From NCBI GenBank assembly GCA_964535825.1, contig CAZHUC010000006.1:62001-126000 (forward strand): 64,000 bases of DNA, read 5' to 3'. Below, piece by piece: positions 54,222 to 63,350 of the stretch. The translations under genes were made by a program, and so were the position numbers. Position 1 is the stretch's first letter, and each line of letters starts with the position of its first letter. This DNA comes from CAZAQK01 sp964535825. Lineage in GTDB: Bacteria > Pseudomonadota > Alphaproteobacteria > Rickettsiales > SXRF01. The notes under the pieces are model-generated. The model did not search any database. It was not told the origin of the DNA and was given only the letters and a program-made list of their open reading frames with translations.

Positions 54222-56294
54222 TCAGCCCTGCCCTATCATGGTCAGCCACTCATCTTCAGTTAGCACACGCACATTCAGTTCCTTTGCTTTTTTCAGTTTT
54301 GAACCGGCATCTTCACCCGCGATCACATAATCCGTTTTTGCCGATACACTGCCTGCCACTTTCGCCCCTAAACTTTCGGCGCGTGCCTTGGCTTCCGCGC
54401 GTGTCAACTTCATGAGCGTGCCAGTAAACACCACAGTTTTACCTGATACCGGCGAATTAGCCGCTACTGCTTCTGCATCAGCAATGTCCAGTTCTTTGCC
54501 CAGTTTTTCTACGATCTTGCGATTATGCGGTTCACGGAAGAAATCATGCAGTGCATCAATGACCACTTCGCCGATACCATCGATAATATCAAGCTGCTCG
54601 CGCGCTTCGCTGCCTTCTTTAAGTTCAAGCATCGCCTCATGCCATGCAGCAAAACTGCCATAGGTACGCGCCAGCACCTTGGCTGTTATCTCGCCAACAT
54701 GGCGGATGCCCAACGCAAAAATGAATTTATGCAGTGGCACGCTGCGTGCTTTCTCGATGGCGGCCATGAGGTTATCGACCGATTTCTTGCCCCAGCCCTC
54801 GCGGTTTTCTATATCTGCGATCTTTTCATGCAGATGGAAAATATCCGATGGGTCTTTGATAAGCCCATCCTGCCAGAAGGCTGTGATCTGCTTTTCACCG
54901 AGGCCTTCAATGTCCATCGCCCCGCGTGCAACAAAGTGCCGCAGACGCTCCACCAGCTGCGCCTCGCACATCAACCCGCCGGTACAGCGACGCGCCACCT
55001 CGCCCTCCTCACGCACCGCAATGCTGTTGCATACCGGGCAATGATCCGGGAATTGATAGGCCTTCGAATTTTTCGGACGTTTGCTTACATCCACTTCAAC
55101 CACCTGCGGTATCACATCCCCTGCCCGCTGGATCACCACTGTATCGCCCACACGTATATCCTTGCGTGCTATTTCATCTTCGTTATGAAGCGTAGCATTG
55201 CTTACCACCACACCACCCACCGTGATGGGCTTAAGACGCGCCACCGGCGTGAGTGTGCCCGTGCGCCCCACCTGAATATCAATGGCTTCCAGCATCGTCA
55301 CCGCGCGCTCGGCCGGGAATTTATGCGCAATCGCCCAGCGCGGCGCCCGGCCTACGAATCCGAGGCGACGCTGGTATTCGAGGTTATCTACTTTGTAGAC
55401 GAGACCGTCGATGTCGAATTCTATATTATCTCTTGCATTCAATATCTCACGGTAGAAATTAAATATGGCATCTAGTGTGCCAGCACGCCTTAGAAAACTC
55501 CTGCCTCTATATTCAAATGGTAAAATCTGTACTTTACATGACCGTAGTTTGTTCAACACATCATAATGATTTTGCAGGCCTAAATCGCCAACCCATCCAT
55601 AAACATAGTAGCTTAGGCCACGACTAGCTGTAATTGAAGCATCCAGCTGACGTAATGATCCCGCCGCAGCGTTTCTGGGGTTTGAAAACTTATCATCTTC
55701 ATCAAATGCTGCATTTATTTTCTGGAATTGTTCACGAGGCATGTACACCTCACCGCGCAATTCAAGAACGTCTGGAATACCTTTAATCTCTTTTGGTAAA
55801 ATCGTTGCAAGATTTTCTGTAATATTTTCGCCTATCTCCCCATCACCGCGCGTTGTACCTTGTACAAATTTCCCTTTCTCATATCGCGCTGAAAATGACA
55901 GGCCATCAATTTTCAATTCACAAACATACTCTAGCAATTCATCTTCGGGCAAACCCAAATACCGCCTCACGCGCTCATCCCAATCGCGCACATCTTCTTC
56001 TGTGAAAGCATTATTCAATGAAAGCATCGGCACGCTATGCTTCACTTTCGCGAATTTTTCCAGCGGTGCAGCGCCCACTTTCTGTGTGGGGGAATCCGGT
56101 GTTTGCAGTTCCGGGAATTGTTTTTCCAGTTCCTGCAACTGGCGGAATAGCTTGTCATATTCCGCATCGGAAATGACGGGGGCATCCTGCTGGTAATAAA
56201 GCGCATTATGATGGCGCACTTCAGCTGCGATCTTCTCCCATTGCTGGCGTGCATCTTCAAAAGACATATCGAACAGGCCGGATGATTTAGGCAT
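54222..56294 (-). CDS. ligA: NAD-dependent DNA ligase
   Basis: A 690-residue ligase that seals nicks in replication and repair. The adenylation lysine is Lys128 in ELKIDG (126-131), followed by the NAD site, OB fold, a four-Cys zinc finger (CPVC...C...C), HhH repeats and a C-terminal BRCT (about 612-690). The start shares one base with the recN stop. A patch within the gene is clearly AT-richer than the rest. Confidence 0.97.
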   Translation of the reverse strand: MPKSSGLFDMSFEDARQQWEKIAAEVRHHNALYYQQDAPVISDAEYDKLFRQLQELEKQFPELQTPDSPTQKVGAAPLEKFAKVKHSVPMLSLNNAFTEEDVRDWDERVRRYLGLPEDELLEYVCELKIDGLSFSARYEKGKFVQGTTRGDGEIGENITENLATILPKEIKGIPDVLELRGEVYMPREQFQKINAAFDEDDKFSNPRNAAAGSLRQLDASITASRGLSYYVYGWVGDLGLQNHYDVLNKLRSCKVQILPFEYRGRSFLRRAGTLDAIFNFYREILNARDNIEFDIDGLVYKVDNLEYQRRLGFVGRAPRWAIAHKFPAERAVTMLEAIDIQVGRTGTLTPVARLKPITVGGVVVSNATLHNEDEIARKDIRVGDTVVIQRAGDVIPQVVEVDVSKRPKNSKAYQFPDHCPVCNSIAVREEGEVARRCTGGLMCEAQLVERLRHFVARGAMDIEGLGEKQITAFWQDGLIKDPSDIFHLHEKIADIENREGWGKKSVDNLMAAIEKARSVPLHKFIFALGIRHVGEITAKVLARTYGSFAAWHEAMLELKEGSEAREQLDIIDGIGEVVIDALHDFFREPHNRKIVEKLGKELDIADAEAVAANSPVSGKTVVFTGTLMKLTRAEAKARAESLGAKVAGSVSAKTDYVIAGEDAGSKLKKAKELNVRVLTEDEWLTMIGQG
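55430..55960 (-). other. Low-GC patch inside ligA
   Basis: By hand count, 55501-55920 is about 41% GC, while 55201-55320 in the same gene is about 64%. The change is sharp near 55430 and more gradual near 55950-56040. It covers about residues 110-290, including the adenylation motif, and the frame is intact. Confidence 0.7.
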
Positions 56295-57976
56295 TACGCC
56301 ACCGCCTCCAGCAGTTTCTGTGCGGCTTTGCGTGCTTCCTGTGTGATGGTCGCACCCGCCAGCATCCGCGCCAGTTCTTCCTTACGTTCGGCACTGGAAA
56401 GTTGTTTCACTTCCGTAATGATCTTCTTGCCTTTTTCATATTTGGCCACAAGCAAATGTTGATTGCCACATGCCGCCACTTGCGGCAGATGCGTTACCAC
56501 CAATACCTGCGCAGCCTTGCCCAGCCTGCCTAAGCGCTGGCCAATAGCATCGGCCACTGCACCGCCTGTGCCGGTATCTATCTCATCAAATATCAGTGTG
56601 GTCGCCTGCCGCACCGATGAAAGCGATACTTTCAGTGCAAGCATAAAACGTGACAACTCACCACCGGATGCGATACGGGAGAGCGGCGCATAGGCAATAT
56701 CCTTTGCGCCTTTGCTTACGTTGGTGGCGCACTCAAAATGCACACTATCCATCCCGTGCTCTGCCCATGCTGCTTCTTGTTGCGGCTCAACACGCACATG
56801 GAAGCGTGTATTTTCCATCTTGAGCGGCGCTAGCTCGGATTCTACCGCTTTGCGAAGTTTCTCTGCGGCTTTGCTGCGCGCCGCTGAAAGTTTTGCTGCT
56901 ACTTCTGAAAATCGTTTCTTGGCTGCATCTGCTGCTTTGGTGAGCTCTGCTACCTTGTGTTCCTGGGAGTCCATGAGGCTGAGCTTCCCTGCCACTTCCT
57001 CACGCAGCTTGGCCAGCTCTTCCACCGGCATATTATATTTGCGGCCAGCAGCTTTCAGTGCGAATAAACGCTCTTCGATACGCTCAAGTTTAGCCGCATC
57101 GAACTTGGAATCTTCGCCGATCTTCTCCAGTGCGTAAGTCGCCTCTTCCGCTTCGATCGCAGCTTTTTCCAATGACTCAATGACCGCAGATAATGCTTCC
57201 GTACCTGCCAGCGGTGAACGTGCCAGACTGCGCTGTGCTGCGCGCACACTCGCTGCCACGCCTTTGCCTGCATTCAACTCTCCTATTGCTTGTCCCAGTA
57301 ATTCAAAGAGTTTTTCACTCTGCATCATGGTGGTGCGCTGGGTGGTGAGTGCATCCTCCTCGCCTATTTCCGGTGCAAGCTGCGTGAGCTCATTGTGCAT
57401 ATGACGCAGGTAATCCTGCTCGCGCGCTGCCTGTTCTATCTGTGCGCGTAAGCCCACCAGCGCATCCACATGCTGTTTCCATTCTGCATAGGCTGCTGCA
57501 ACCTGCTTGCGTTTTGATATCTGCCCAGCGTAATCATCGAGCATATCGCGGTGCAGGCTTGCATCCATCAGGCTGCGCTGGTCATGCTGCCCATGCACTT
57601 CCACCAGCACCTCACCCAGCCGCTTGAGTGCCGCAACGGTCACGGTTTGGTCATTGATATGGCAACGCGTTTTACCATCAGCGCTTACTGTGCGACGGAC
57701 AATGAGTGATGCTTCCGGCTCTAACCCCAGCTCCTCCAGAATATGTCTGGCCTGCGGATTCTCACTGATATCAAATTCAGCCGTTACCATACCCTGTTGC
57801 TCGCCACGGCGAATAAGCCCGGCATCAGCGCGTGCGCCAAGCACAAGCCCCAAAGAATCAAGCAGAATGGATTTACCCGCACCGGTTTCACCGGACAGTA
57901 CGCACAGGCCACTAGCTAGCGTAATATCGCAGCTCTCGATAAGGACGATATTGCGAATGGAAAGCTGTGTCAGCAT
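56294..57976 (-). CDS. recN: DNA repair protein RecN
   Basis: An SMC-like ATPase (560 residues) in double-strand-break repair. Walker A GETGAGKS (29-36), a long coiled-coil middle (about 150-370), the ABC signature ASGGELSRFMLAL, Walker B LIFDEIDTG and VLVVTHLPQVAA are present. Cotranscribed with ligA (overlap one base) and bamD (six-base gap). Confidence 0.97.
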   Translation of the reverse strand: MLTQLSIRNIVLIESCDITLASGLCVLSGETGAGKSILLDSLGLVLGARADAGLIRRGEQQGMVTAEFDISENPQARHILEELGLEPEASLIVRRTVSADGKTRCHINDQTVTVAALKRLGEVLVEVHGQHDQRSLMDASLHRDMLDDYAGQISKRKQVAAAYAEWKQHVDALVGLRAQIEQAAREQDYLRHMHNELTQLAPEIGEEDALTTQRTTMMQSEKLFELLGQAIGELNAGKGVAASVRAAQRSLARSPLAGTEALSAVIESLEKAAIEAEEATYALEKIGEDSKFDAAKLERIEERLFALKAAGRKYNMPVEELAKLREEVAGKLSLMDSQEHKVAELTKAADAAKKRFSEVAAKLSAARSKAAEKLRKAVESELAPLKMENTRFHVRVEPQQEAAWAEHGMDSVHFECATNVSKGAKDIAYAPLSRIASGGELSRFMLALKVSLSSVRQATTLIFDEIDTGTGGAVADAIGQRLGRLGKAAQVLVVTHLPQVAACGNQHLLVAKYEKGKKIITEVKQLSSAERKEELARMLAGATITQEARKAAQKLLEAVA

Positions 57977-57982
57977 ATCACC

Positions 57983-58792
57983 TCAAGGAATGATACTATC
58001 CCACCAGGAAGAATTGGTTGATTCAGGCTTCGCTATCTCTATGCCTTCTTTCATCATGAGCTTGTAGCTGTCGCGATACCACAGGCTGCTTGGGAAATTG
58101 TAACCAAGCACTGCAGCATATTTCTGCGCTTCTTCTTTCACACCCAGCTGCAGATAGCACTCAACAAGGCGGTGCAGGGCTTCGGCCGTGTGGTTGGTGG
58201 TCTGGTAATTCTCCACCACATAACGGAAGCGGTTGGCGGCAGCGATGTAATCATCCTGCTTCAAATAATAACGCCCGACCTGCATTTCCTTGCCTGCCAG
58301 ATGGTCTATCGTTAAATCCAGCTTGATCTTGGCATCACGCGCATATTCACTTTCTGGGAAACGACGGATAACATCGCGCAGCGCCTGCATGGCAAGTTCG
58401 GTCATTTTCTGGTCACGGCCCACATCGGATATCTGCTCATAATAGCAAAGCGAGATCAGGTAATAGGCATAAGCAGCCGAAGGCTCGCCCGGATAGAGCT
58501 TTACATAACGCTCAAGTATAACGATGGCATCATCGTATCTCTCGCGCTCATAATGCGCGTACGCCGCCATGATCTGCGAATGTCCGGCCCACTCGGAATA
58601 AGGGTGCTGGCGCTCGACCTCTTCAAACCCTGCCACCGCATCTTCATAGCTTTTTTCATCCATGAGCCTGCGAGCGTCCGTGTAGAGTTTTTCTGCACTA
58701 TCAGGTGGTTTTGGTGCGGCGGTTTCGTCTGCACTATCGCTGCATGCGGCAAGTGTGAGAATGGTGGTCAGTAATAGCGCGTGTTTTTTCAT
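57983..58792 (-). CDS. bamD: Outer-membrane assembly lipoprotein BamD
   Basis: A lipoprotein of 269 residues with lipobox LTLAAC (Cys17). Five TPR-like units cover most of the mature part (YTDARRLMDEKSYEDAVAGFEEVERQHPYSEWAGHSQ..., YAYYLISLCYYEQI). BamD is the essential partner of BamA, whose gene is 35 kb away. Position between lpxC and recN is the usual alphaproteobacterial one. Confidence 0.95.
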   Translation of the reverse strand: MKKHALLLTTILTLAACSDSADETAAPKPPDSAEKLYTDARRLMDEKSYEDAVAGFEEVERQHPYSEWAGHSQIMAAYAHYERERYDDAIVILERYVKLYPGEPSAAYAYYLISLCYYEQISDVGRDQKMTELAMQALRDVIRRFPESEYARDAKIKLDLTIDHLAGKEMQVGRYYLKQDDYIAAANRFRYVVENYQTTNHTAEALHRLVECYLQLGVKEEAQKYAAVLGYNFPSSLWYRDSYKLMMKEGIEIAKPESTNSSWWDSIIP

Positions 58793-58836
58793 GCCCTGTT
58801 TATATCAGGCAAATCACTGACACATCAACATGAATG

Positions 58837-59769
58837 TTAAGCTTGGGCGTATGCCGCTATGTCCTTGGCAGGACGGGTAACCACCGGTGCTGGCAGTGCA
58901 TCTGCCGGGGTGATCACATAGGCTGATTTGTCAGCGAACAAGGCACGCAGCAGCGAGTTATTGATACCGTGGCCAGGACGCAGAAAATCAAACCTGCCGT
59001 CGATACGCAGACCGGCAAGAAACAGGTCACCAAGGCAATCCAGCGCCTTATGACGCACGAATTCGTCGGCATAACGCAGGCCTTCTTCGTTCAGTATCTT
59101 GTCTTTACCCACAACGATCGCATTAGCGAGCGAGCCACCCAGCGCAAGGCCGTTCGCACGCATGGCTTCCACCTCATGCTCGAAACCAAAGGTGCGAGCG
59201 CGGGAAAGCGTCTGTTTGAAGGTTACATCGCGGAAGTCATATTTGAGCACCTGACTGCTGATGACCTTGCTGTCGAATTCGATCTGCACGCCAAGCACGC
59301 AACCTTCATCGCCTTCAAAGTTCGGCTGAACGCGGGCAGTGCTTTTGCCTTCCTGTACTTCAACGGCTTTAAGCACACGCAGGATACGGCGAGTCGCTTT
59401 TTGTTCCACCACACGAGCGCATTCGATCATGAAGGTAAATGGTTCAGAGCTGCCATCCATGATAGGCACTTCCGGACCATCCAGCTCGACCAGAACGTTA
59501 TCCACGTTCGCGCCCCAAAGCGCGGCCATCAAATGCTCGATGGTTGAAACGGTAATGCCGGAACGATTACGGATGGTCGTGCCAAGGCGGGTTTCACACA
59601 CCGCATCATAACGGGCAGGAATAAGGGATTTCTCTTGTTCTACGTCCAGACGCTTGAAAACAACGCCAGTGTTAGGCTCAGCCGGATACAGGGTGATCTT
59701 CACCACGCGGCCAGTGTGGAGGCCAATGCCAGAGCAGGATACTTTATTTGAAAGCGTTGTTTGTTTCAT
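58837..59769 (-). CDS. lpxC: UDP-3-O-acyl-N-acetylglucosamine deacetylase
   Basis: A zinc deacetylase (310 residues), the committed step of lipid A synthesis. SGIGLHTG (13-20), TIEHLMAAL with a zinc His, and HKALDCLGDL near the C-terminus are present. I use ATG 59769 (MKQTTLSNKV); upstream in-frame residues are not conserved. In most relatives it sits next to ftsZ; here an FkbM gene intervenes. Confidence 0.97.
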   Translation of the reverse strand: MKQTTLSNKVSCSGIGLHTGRVVKITLYPAEPNTGVVFKRLDVEQEKSLIPARYDAVCETRLGTTIRNRSGITVSTIEHLMAALWGANVDNVLVELDGPEVPIMDGSSEPFTFMIECARVVEQKATRRILRVLKAVEVQEGKSTARVQPNFEGDEGCVLGVQIEFDSKVISSQVLKYDFRDVTFKQTLSRARTFGFEHEVEAMRANGLALGGSLANAIVVGKDKILNEEGLRYADEFVRHKALDCLGDLFLAGLRIDGRFDFLRPGHGINNSLLRALFADKSAYVITPADALPAPVVTRPAKDIAAYAQA

Positions 59770-59879
59770 TGTGACGAAAAACCAGTAAGTTACTATATCC
59801 AGTAAATTATGCCTTGCGGCTTCTGTTTTCAAATCACGCTTTGTTACGGTTTGTTACAAGAATAACTTATTGACTATAA

Positions 59880-60755
59880 TCATTTATTCAGAAACATTAA
59901 GTTCTCTTCCGGGCAGGCAATAACATCCTGAATTTTTGGGGTCAGGCTGTAGTCATACGGCTTTAGCTGGTATACGCCGCTATTGTTATTACCCGAGGCA
60001 TAATAAAAGAGCCGGTAATCCTCGGGGAATAATGCATAGAATGCTGCTGCGCCACCAATGGTCTCGCGCGTTTTGGGTGACAGTTCAATAACCATCAGCG
60101 GACGACTGGCGTTGATGGTTTCTTTTAATCCTTCCAGTACGAATTTCTCAAAACCTTCCACATCAGCTTTCAGAATATCTATCTGGCCAAGGTTCAGGCC
60201 ATCGCCGCGTTTAAGCTGCATATCGCCGAGATAGAAATTGTCACCTTTGTGATCACTATGGAAAGAAGCCGCGCCCAGATTTGCATCGGGTGCAGCATAG
60301 AACGGCAAGGTTGCATCTTCGTTGCTTAGGCCGAAAGGATGTACTTCCACATTGGTGATGTTGTTGAGTACAAGGTTTTCCTGCAACTGCTTGCGTACAC
60401 GTTCGAACGGCTCGAACGCGTACACTTTATTTACCAACTGCGACATGAACAGTGTGTGATTCCCTGCATTAGCACCCACATCTACAAAGCAAAGCGCAGC
60501 ATTGTTCTTTTTCTTTAATGCCCGCACATAATCACGCAGCATGAACAGCATATATTTTTCATGTGCACCGCAGAAATATACGAGTCGGTCGATGTAATTG
60601 ATGATGTTACCGCGGAATTTAAGCCCAAGCGCATCGGCTTCAAACGCATAATCTTCCAGCATCGCGGGATGCAGCTTTTTAATGACCGAACGACGAGTTT
60701 TATAAGGCAGCCAGCGCTGTTGGCTTAATCCAATCGCCAGCGACCTGCGACTCAT
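59880..60755 (-). CDS. FkbM family methyltransferase
   Basis: A 291-residue SAM-dependent methyltransferase. CFVDVGANAGNHTLFMSQL is motif I, then VYAFEPFERVRKQL, and ILKADVEGFEKFVLEGLKE is the FkbM acidic motif. Such enzymes methylate hydroxyls of glycans or natural products. The N-terminus is basic with no signal peptide. It lies between ftsZ and lpxC, ten bases from ftsZ, so it is probably read with ftsZ. Confidence 0.92.
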   Translation of the reverse strand: MSRRSLAIGLSQQRWLPYKTRRSVIKKLHPAMLEDYAFEADALGLKFRGNIINYIDRLVYFCGAHEKYMLFMLRDYVRALKKKNNAALCFVDVGANAGNHTLFMSQLVNKVYAFEPFERVRKQLQENLVLNNITNVEVHPFGLSNEDATLPFYAAPDANLGAASFHSDHKGDNFYLGDMQLKRGDGLNLGQIDILKADVEGFEKFVLEGLKETINASRPLMVIELSPKTRETIGGAAAFYALFPEDYRLFYYASGNNNSGVYQLKPYDYSLTPKIQDVIACPEENLMFLNK

Positions 60756-60764
60756 AAATCCTGC

Positions 60765-62402
60765 TTAGTTCGCCTGACGGCGGAGGAATGCCGGAATATC
60801 CAGATACTGATCCTCACCCTGCTGCTTTGGCGCAGATGGTGGTTCAGCATGGGTCTGGCGTTGCACAACATGCACACGGTCCGATGCTTCCTGCTTACCT
60901 GAATCCGTGCGGGAAGAAAGGGCACGGCCTACATCTGCCATACGCTGGAAAAAGCCTTTGCCATCATCACGCACAGCATCATGTTGCTCATGACGCGGCG
61001 AGAATGACTGCTGCGACGCGATCTCTTCGGCATAACGATTCTGCTGCGAAGGCTCACGGAATAGTGGCTGCTGCTCCTGTGCGCGCTGCTCATATTCCAC
61101 CGGCATATGGATGCGTGGCGCTGGCGCTTCTTTTTCTACCGGCGCATGGAACTGAACCTGCACCTGAGGTGCTGGTGCTTGCTGTTGTTGTTGTTCAACA
61201 GGCCTTTCCGAACGTGAGTGATGCTGCGGTGGAACAACGGCACGCTGTTCGGCAGCTGCACGCGCAGCGATCACCGCTTCCGGTGCATAATTGCGAGACT
61301 GTTCAGCAAAGTTGGAAGGCCGTGAATTCACCTGCGTGCGCACATCCGCTTTTGCATTTGGCGGAGTGAATGCGAATGCTTTCTTTTGTTCGCCCGTCGT
61401 GCTGAGTTTTTGCGGTGTGTTCACAGACTGGCTCTGCGCATCGATACCTGTTGCAACAACAGACACGCGCATCGTGCCGTTCATTTCTTCATTATAGGTA
61501 GAACCGAAGATGATATTTGCTTCAGAATCCACTTCTTCACGCACGCGGTTCGCTGCTTCGTCCACTTCATAAAGTGTCATGTCAGCGCCACCGGTGATAT
61601 TGATGAGGAGCGCACGCGCACCTTTGAGCGATACATCGTCAAGCAGCGGATTAGAAATTGCTGCTTCTGCCGCTTCGATCGCACGGCGTTCGCCGGATGC
61701 TTCGCCCGTGCCCATCATCGCCTTGCCCATTTCGCGCATTACGGTGCGAATATCAGCAAAGTCGAGGTTGATGAGGCCAGGTTTTACCATCAGGTCCGTG
61801 ACGCCGCGTACGCCGGAATGCAGCACTTCATCTGCCATTTTGAAGGCATCGGCAAAGGTGGTGCGTTCGTTTGCTAAACGGAATAAATTCTGGTTCGGGA
61901 TCACAATGAGGGTATCCACATAATCCTGTAATTCTTTTAGGCCTGATTCCGCAAGACGCATGCGGTATGTGCCTTCGAACTGGAATGGCTTGGTAACCAC
62001 ACCAACGGTCAGTATCCCCTGCTCTTTTGCAATGCGCGCAACGACCGGCGCTGCCCCCGTACCCGTACCACCACCCATACCTGCAGTGATGAACACCATG
62101 TTGCTGCCTTCAATGTAAGCGGCGATCTCATCTTTTGCTTCTTCAGCGGCTGCGCGGCCAATATCTGGATTCGCACCTGCACCTAAACCTTTGGTGATAC
62201 CTGCACCCAGTTGAATGGTGCGTTCGGTGAGAGAGTGATCGATCGCTTGTGCATCGGTATTCGCGACCACGAAATTTACACCTTCAAGCTGTGCGGAGAT
62301 CATGTTGTTCACCGCGTTACCGCCCGCGCCGCCAACACCGACAACGGTGATGGTAGGTCGTAATATCTCAGTGGTGCTTGGAAGATGCAGGTTAATAGTC
62401 AT
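60765..62402 (-). CDS. ftsZ: Cell division GTPase FtsZ
   Basis: The tubulin-like ring protein, 545 residues. GGGTGTG (110-116), NTDAQA (48-53) and the T7 loop NLDFADI are intact. The GTPase core ends near 330; a Gln/Pro/Ala-rich disordered linker of nearly 200 residues (including QQQQQ) leads to the C-terminal peptide DIPAFLRRQAN that binds FtsA and other partners. The linker is long compared with E. coli, common in alphaproteobacteria. Confidence 0.98.
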   Translation of the reverse strand: MTINLHLPSTTEILRPTITVVGVGGAGGNAVNNMISAQLEGVNFVVANTDAQAIDHSLTERTIQLGAGITKGLGAGANPDIGRAAAEEAKDEIAAYIEGSNMVFITAGMGGGTGTGAAPVVARIAKEQGILTVGVVTKPFQFEGTYRMRLAESGLKELQDYVDTLIVIPNQNLFRLANERTTFADAFKMADEVLHSGVRGVTDLMVKPGLINLDFADIRTVMREMGKAMMGTGEASGERRAIEAAEAAISNPLLDDVSLKGARALLINITGGADMTLYEVDEAANRVREEVDSEANIIFGSTYNEEMNGTMRVSVVATGIDAQSQSVNTPQKLSTTGEQKKAFAFTPPNAKADVRTQVNSRPSNFAEQSRNYAPEAVIAARAAAEQRAVVPPQHHSRSERPVEQQQQQAPAPQVQVQFHAPVEKEAPAPRIHMPVEYEQRAQEQQPLFREPSQQNRYAEEIASQQSFSPRHEQHDAVRDDGKGFFQRMADVGRALSSRTDSGKQEASDRVHVVQRQTHAEPPSAPKQQGEDQYLDIPAFLRRQAN

Positions 62403-62537
62403 GATTTATCCCCTCGTAAATTTTTAATCGCACGTCTCCCTGGCGCGCAAGGTCATACACATATTGACAGTTTTTTATATTTTTACCACCAGATTTTGTG
62501 GTTTGCACATATTTTTTTCAATGGCTTGTAGAGGGTT

Positions 62538-63344
62538 TTATCTACCCTGTGCAGGTGATTGTGGCTTTGAGGCTGCATCGCGATATTTACGCTGCCCCTC
62601 CTTCAAACGCTCGGTAAGCAGCTCTCCATAACGTTTCTCGCGAGCAGCCTCTTCTTCCTGAAACCAGTTCCTATCCATACCGACGTCATGGTCATAATAT
62701 CGACCAAAATCGCCCAGCACTTGCTGCGCATGCTCGGCTATATAGCCTATATTATCGATAATACGGTCACGGATCACAGTACCAAAGAACTGATTATCGT
62801 ATGCATTGGCAATAGAAAATCCTGCGATCTTATACCCTTTGAAGCGCGATTGATTTATCGTATCATGCAATACACGCAATACAGCATCCTTTAAATCCGA
62901 GTTCGTAGGCAGCCGGTATCCATGCCTTTCGAGATGCTTCCACCGTTTGACCGTATCTGTCAGATCTACTTCGAATACCAGCTTTTGTTCTTGATCGTTG
63001 GGTTTGTCGTACTGTGCAGATAGTTTGAGTTGAAGCAGTTTACTTGAATCCGTATCCACATTACTGTCTTTGCTGCAGTGGTCGCAGGTGATATACAGAC
63101 CATTAAATGCTATATCCCTGAATATCCTCAGCACTTCATCAGGCTTTTTTGCATCTATCGCATTTTGAAACGCAGCAGTAAGCGCATCTAAACACTGCCT
63201 GTTCAACTCACCTTCCTTGTTTTCTTCATGCCTGAATTCAGGTGGCCTTGGCGGCATCGGAGGCGCAACGCAACCGCCCGCTGTCAGCGCCGTCAACAAT
63301 CCCAATTGAACTTTTGCCTTAGATATTGGGCGATGCGCTGCCAT
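62538..63344 (-). CDS. Putative lipoprotein of unknown function
   Basis: A 268-residue protein. Residues 12-25 end in a lipobox-like TAGGC (Cys25), followed by a Pro-rich APPMPPRPPE stretch. The rest is mixed, with two short CxxC-type Cys (CDHCSK) and a Lys/Arg-rich tail. No family recognised. It lies between ftsA and ftsZ, six bases from ftsA, which is an unusual place for a gene. Confidence 0.7.
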   Translation of the reverse strand: MAAHRPISKAKVQLGLLTALTAGGCVAPPMPPRPPEFRHEENKEGELNRQCLDALTAAFQNAIDAKKPDEVLRIFRDIAFNGLYITCDHCSKDSNVDTDSSKLLQLKLSAQYDKPNDQEQKLVFEVDLTDTVKRWKHLERHGYRLPTNSDLKDAVLRVLHDTINQSRFKGYKIAGFSIANAYDNQFFGTVIRDRIIDNIGYIAEHAQQVLGDFGRYYDHDVGMDRNWFQEEEAAREKRYGELLTERLKEGQRKYRDAASKPQSPAQGR

Positions 63345-63350
63345 CAGGGC

